Positions 22,288-23,960 of a DNA stretch of 23,960 bases are shown one piece after another. Both the position numbers and the translations under genes were made by a program. The stretch's first letter is position 1. Each line of letters starts with the position of its first letter. The notes under the pieces are model-generated. The model searched no databases and was not told the origin of the DNA. It saw nothing but the letters and a program-made list of their open reading frames with translations. The stretch lies in the IMG/VR virus record IMGVR_UViG_3300017735_001075, positions 1-23,960 of that record; one strand, given 5' to 3'. Source of the stretch: a virus.

Positions 22288-22305
22288 GGGGCCTTTTACG
22301 GCCCC
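22288..22305. promoter_or_regulatory. GC-rich hairpin between two small genes
   Basis: GGGGCC and GGCCCC form a perfect six-pair stem with a six-base loop, in a stretch otherwise nearly all A/T. On the minus strand it is followed by ACUAAAAA, not U, and sits about 20 bases before the next ATG, so a leader or processing structure is more likely than a terminator. On the plus strand it is followed by GUUUAUUUUUU, so it could end antisense transcription. Confidence 0.6.
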
Positions 22306-22314
22306 GTTTATTTT

Positions 22315-22572
22315 TTATAGTCTTTGCATTGTTGCAGTTAATTCTCCTGTGGCGTCGTTTCTTAATTCGTAAACGGCCCTATTTTTAAAAAATTTTTTTA
22401 GCTTTCCGGTTTCATACGTCCCGATATAGGTAATTCCAACTTGGTAGAAAAGCGTGTAACTTGTTTCGTCCGCCGTTAGCCTTATGGACCGCATTGCATT
22501 GCTCCTGTTCGGCTTAAAGGTTGCCTTTGCTTTTTCTTTTGCCAATCTTAATAATTCTTTTGATGGTTTCAT
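22315..22572 (-). CDS. 85-residue basic unknown protein
   Basis: The N-terminal 25 residues are very basic (KPSKELLRLAKEKAKATFKPN), then a beta-like part with YTLFYQVGITYIGTYETGKL and a basic loop KKFFKNRAVYEL. This could bind nucleic acid, but no motif proves it. Starts at ATG 22572 after the leader AAAAACAGAGCAAA. Followed by a GC-rich hairpin. Confidence 0.6.
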   Translation of the reverse strand: MKPSKELLRLAKEKAKATFKPNRSNAMRSIRLTADETSYTLFYQVGITYIGTYETGKLKKFFKNRAVYELRNDATGELTATMQRL

Positions 22573-22603
22573 TTTGCTCTGTTTTTATTTTATTAAGTTA
22601 ATA

Positions 22604-22903
22604 TTAAATACAGTTTTTTAATGCTTCTGCTATTATATTACCAAAAGTTGCATTAATTTTTTGGTTTACTTTTGCCGAAGCAATTTTATTTTCTCTCCTT
22701 ACAATTTTATTTTGCTTTTTTACAAAATCATTCAAGGTTAAACATACAGAAGCTTTACTATCTCCAATAACGCCAACCCTCATAGGCTCGCCGTCAATAG
22801 TTAAAGTATCTCCTAATTCCCTTGAAAATTTTGACTCTAAATACTTTACTTTTGTAATTCTGTTATTAAAAATTTTTACTAAACCTACGTGTGTAATTTG
22901 CAT
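22604..22903 (-). CDS. 99-residue unknown protein, first gene after the early promoter
   Basis: Small protein with strand-rich N-terminal part (MQITHVGLVKIFNNRITKVKYLES), a segment GDTLTIDGEPMRVGVIGD (residues 31-48) and a lysine-rich helix near the C-terminus. The first gene downstream of the DnaA-box promoter at 22942-22972, with a roughly 35-base leader that contains a six-pair hairpin and ends AAAAAACAGAGCAAAATG. No family recognised. Confidence 0.6.
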   Translation of the reverse strand: MQITHVGLVKIFNNRITKVKYLESKFSRELGDTLTIDGEPMRVGVIGDSKASVCLTLNDFVKKQNKIVRRENKIASAKVNQKINATFGNIIAEALKNCI

Positions 22904-22941
22904 TTTGCTCTGTTTTTTGCGCAGGCCTAATTGCCTACACC

Positions 22942-22972
22942 CAAATATAAGCTTAATTTAGTTATCCACAAA
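22942..22972 (-). promoter_or_regulatory. Bacteroidota-type promoter overlapping a DnaA box (second copy)
   Basis: Minus strand: TTTG, 19 bases, TATATTTG. The perfect DnaA box TTATCCACA lies at 22962-22970 on the plus strand, over the -33 element. Nineteen bases, 22960-22978, equal those at 15466-15484. The predicted transcript starts near 22935; its leader can fold a GUAGGC/GCCUGC hairpin before the AAAAAACAGAGCAAA motif and ATG 22903. It sits between the nuclease gene and a run of small genes. Confidence 0.8.
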
Positions 22973-22989
22973 AAATTTAATAAGTTTTT

Positions 22990-23406
22990 TTAAGAAATAT
23001 TAATATTTATTATACTAGCATCGTTTTCTTCTAGCAAATAAACGTCTTTGAGCAGCCTTTTTTTAGTCCACATTGTAGTATCGGGACAGTATTTTTTGAC
23101 CGGTGTTGGCATTTGTATATTATTTAGCCAATATAAAAAGTTACCCTTTGGGTCATTAACAAAATATAATTTTATTATTTTTTTATCTAGGCTCATAAGA
23201 GCGTCGTACTTGTCCTTCTCTAGCATTTTCTGCTCATAGTAGGTCTTTCTGAATTTCATTTCAACCACACAGTCCAACCCTTTCGGGGTTTTTCCTTTTG
23301 CGTCATACTTTGAGAATCCGTCGCCGGTCCATTCTAAATCCCAACCGTCAAGATTAAGCAGGAAAACAACGGCTTTCTCCCACTTATGAATTTTTTTTAT
23401 CCCCAT
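22990..23406 (-). CDS. PD-(D/E)XK-like nuclease
   Basis: A 138-residue protein with a likely nuclease core: YDAKGKTPKGLDCVVEMKFRK (residues 34-54), where Asp44 and the EMK of Glu49-Lys51 would be the D...ExK metal site, followed by a helix with KYDAL and strands. The size suits a Holliday-junction resolvase or a small restriction-type endonuclease. I recall similar proteins in Bacteroidota phages but not a proven substrate. It overlaps the upstream gene by 23 bases. It is the last gene before the promoter at 22942-22972. Confidence 0.65.
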   Translation of the reverse strand: MGIKKIHKWEKAVVFLLNLDGWDLEWTGDGFSKYDAKGKTPKGLDCVVEMKFRKTYYEQKMLEKDKYDALMSLDKKIIKLYFVNDPKGNFLYWLNNIQMPTPVKKYCPDTTMWTKKRLLKDVYLLEENDASIININIS

Positions 23407-23605
23407 TATCCCATATTATGTTAAGGTCCTTTATCCACCGAACTATTGTCTTAGGGTTGCAGGTGCAGGGCTTGTAAAATTTATGATTAAAATATTTAGA
23501 GTGAAGCTGACAAATCAATTCGTACTCGGACGAGTCTAGGTGCTGCTTTTTATCAGACCGGAACTTCATCCAATCAATTCTGTCTTCGGTTTCAAATTTT
23601 ACCAT
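23384..23605 (-). CDS. 73-residue protein with CTC motif
   Basis: Small protein with helical N-terminus and the segment FYKPCTCNPKTIVRWIKDLN (residues 43-62): a CxC pair followed by a helix that looks like the second half of a helix-turn-helix. The next gene upstream has a similar CxC-basic-helix ending. Possibly a small DNA-binding or adaptor protein. Its ATG overlaps the stop of that upstream gene. No family name known. Confidence 0.6.
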   Translation of the reverse strand: MVKFETEDRIDWMKFRSDKKQHLDSSEYELICQLHSKYFNHKFYKPCTCNPKTIVRWIKDLNIIWDNGDKKNS

Positions 23606-23745
23606 CTTTGTATCTTAATTTCATTTAGCTTTTTTCTGCGCTCCGGACAGTTGCACTTTGTACCCCTATGCTCGTGCCACTTATCAACTAGGTACTTTAT
23701 GCCGGTGTATTTTGTAATATAATAAATAAGGTCGCCTAGCTTCAT
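23599..23745 (-). CDS. 48-residue protein with CNC motif
   Basis: Starts at ATG 23745 (overlapping the upstream stop as ATGA) and ends TAA inside the next start region. Product MKLGDLIYYITKYTGIKYLVD... with KCNCPERRKKLNEI at residues 30-43: helix, CxC pair, basic helix. I recall short phage proteins with the same GDLI...TGIK opening and a CxC end. Coupled on both sides, so probably real; function unknown, possibly metal-binding. Confidence 0.65.
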   Translation of the reverse strand: MKLGDLIYYITKYTGIKYLVDKWHEHRGTKCNCPERRKKLNEIKIQRW

Positions 23746-23960
23746 AGCTTGTATTTTAGTTCTTTGATATTATCCATTTTGTTAAAGTAGGCCATAAACT
23801 CAATATCATTTGCAGAGCCCTCTCTAGGCTTCCTACCGCCAACTCTTATACTACCATTTAATTTTTCTGTTCTCGAGAAAATGATTCCGTCATTACACGC
23901 CCATAATATAACGCTTTGTTCTTTGGTATCTTGCAATTTTAATAATTTTCTTACTGCAAC
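23742..23960 (-). CDS. partial small protein, unknown, cut by the window edge
   Basis: An open frame of at least 72 codons that runs to the right end of the window without a stop. A TTG at 23936 could start it, but codons before it (V-A-V-R-K-L-L-K) are open and look like protein, so the true start is probably outside. The visible part contains VILWACNDGIIFSRTEKLNG and a basic GGRKPREG loop. Stop codon overlaps the next ATG (ATGA). No family recognised. Confidence 0.5.
   Translation of the reverse strand, partial: VAVRKLLKLQDTKEQSVILWACNDGIIFSRTEKLNGSIRVGGRKPREGSANDIEFMAYFNKMDNIKELKYKL

Noticed and set aside
23431-23439. TTATCCACC, a third DnaA-box-like site
   Set aside because: One mismatch, inside coding sequence, with no promoter element beside it; expected by chance.

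Overview
The window is a continuous piece of a tailed-phage genome (free phage or prophage), most likely a siphovirus of a low-GC member of the Bacteroidota, Flavobacteriia-like. All supported genes lie on the minus strand and read from the right end to the left end. Evidence for the host group: AT-rich leaders without Shine-Dalgarno sites, two promoters of the Bacteroidota type (TTTG-N19-TATATTTG), and structural proteins of families I recognise from Flavobacteriia phages. I see no tRNA, rRNA, CRISPR array, integrase or insertion sequence.

In transcription order: (1) 23960-19404 is an early/middle region of small overlapping genes. It holds a gene cut by the window edge, two short CxC proteins, a PD-(D/E)XK-like nuclease, six small unknowns, a FEN-like 5'-3' exonuclease, a DUF3310 protein, a protein with a DnaA domain-IV-like DNA-binding motif, and two tiny ORFs. 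(2) 19372-16977 is a tightly coupled cassette: ParB-like protein, ABC ATPase, Mom-like GNAT acetyltransferase, and formyltransferase-like enzyme. It runs by overlap straight into small and large terminase (16990-15496). (3) 15478-15008 is a self-contained unit with promoter, three tiny ORFs and terminator. (4) 14960-7380 is the tail module: chaperone with a -1 frameshift product, terminator-like and gp10-like neck/tail proteins, two distal tail proteins and the tape measure. (5) 7345-581 is the head module: XkdF-like protease, a DUF285-repeat protein, scaffold, major capsid protein, tail tube protein, a small protein, a portal with a large C-terminal extension, and a connector. (6) The left end carries an M15 peptidase, a probable endolysin.

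The strongest candidate for something new is the cassette at 16977-19372. The ABC ATPase and GNAT proteins are in adjacent frames joined at a run of ten A, where one -1 slip gives a 385-residue fusion that keeps the linker expected between these domains. With the ParB-like and formyltransferase-like proteins this looks like a DNA base hypermodification system related to phage Mu Mom, made together with the packaging motor. A second ten-base run does the same in the tail chaperone gene. The two promoters each contain a perfect consensus DnaA box at the -33 element, and the phage encodes a DnaA domain-IV-like protein, suggesting a link between replication and transcription control. These functions are inferred from sequence alone; no database search was possible.
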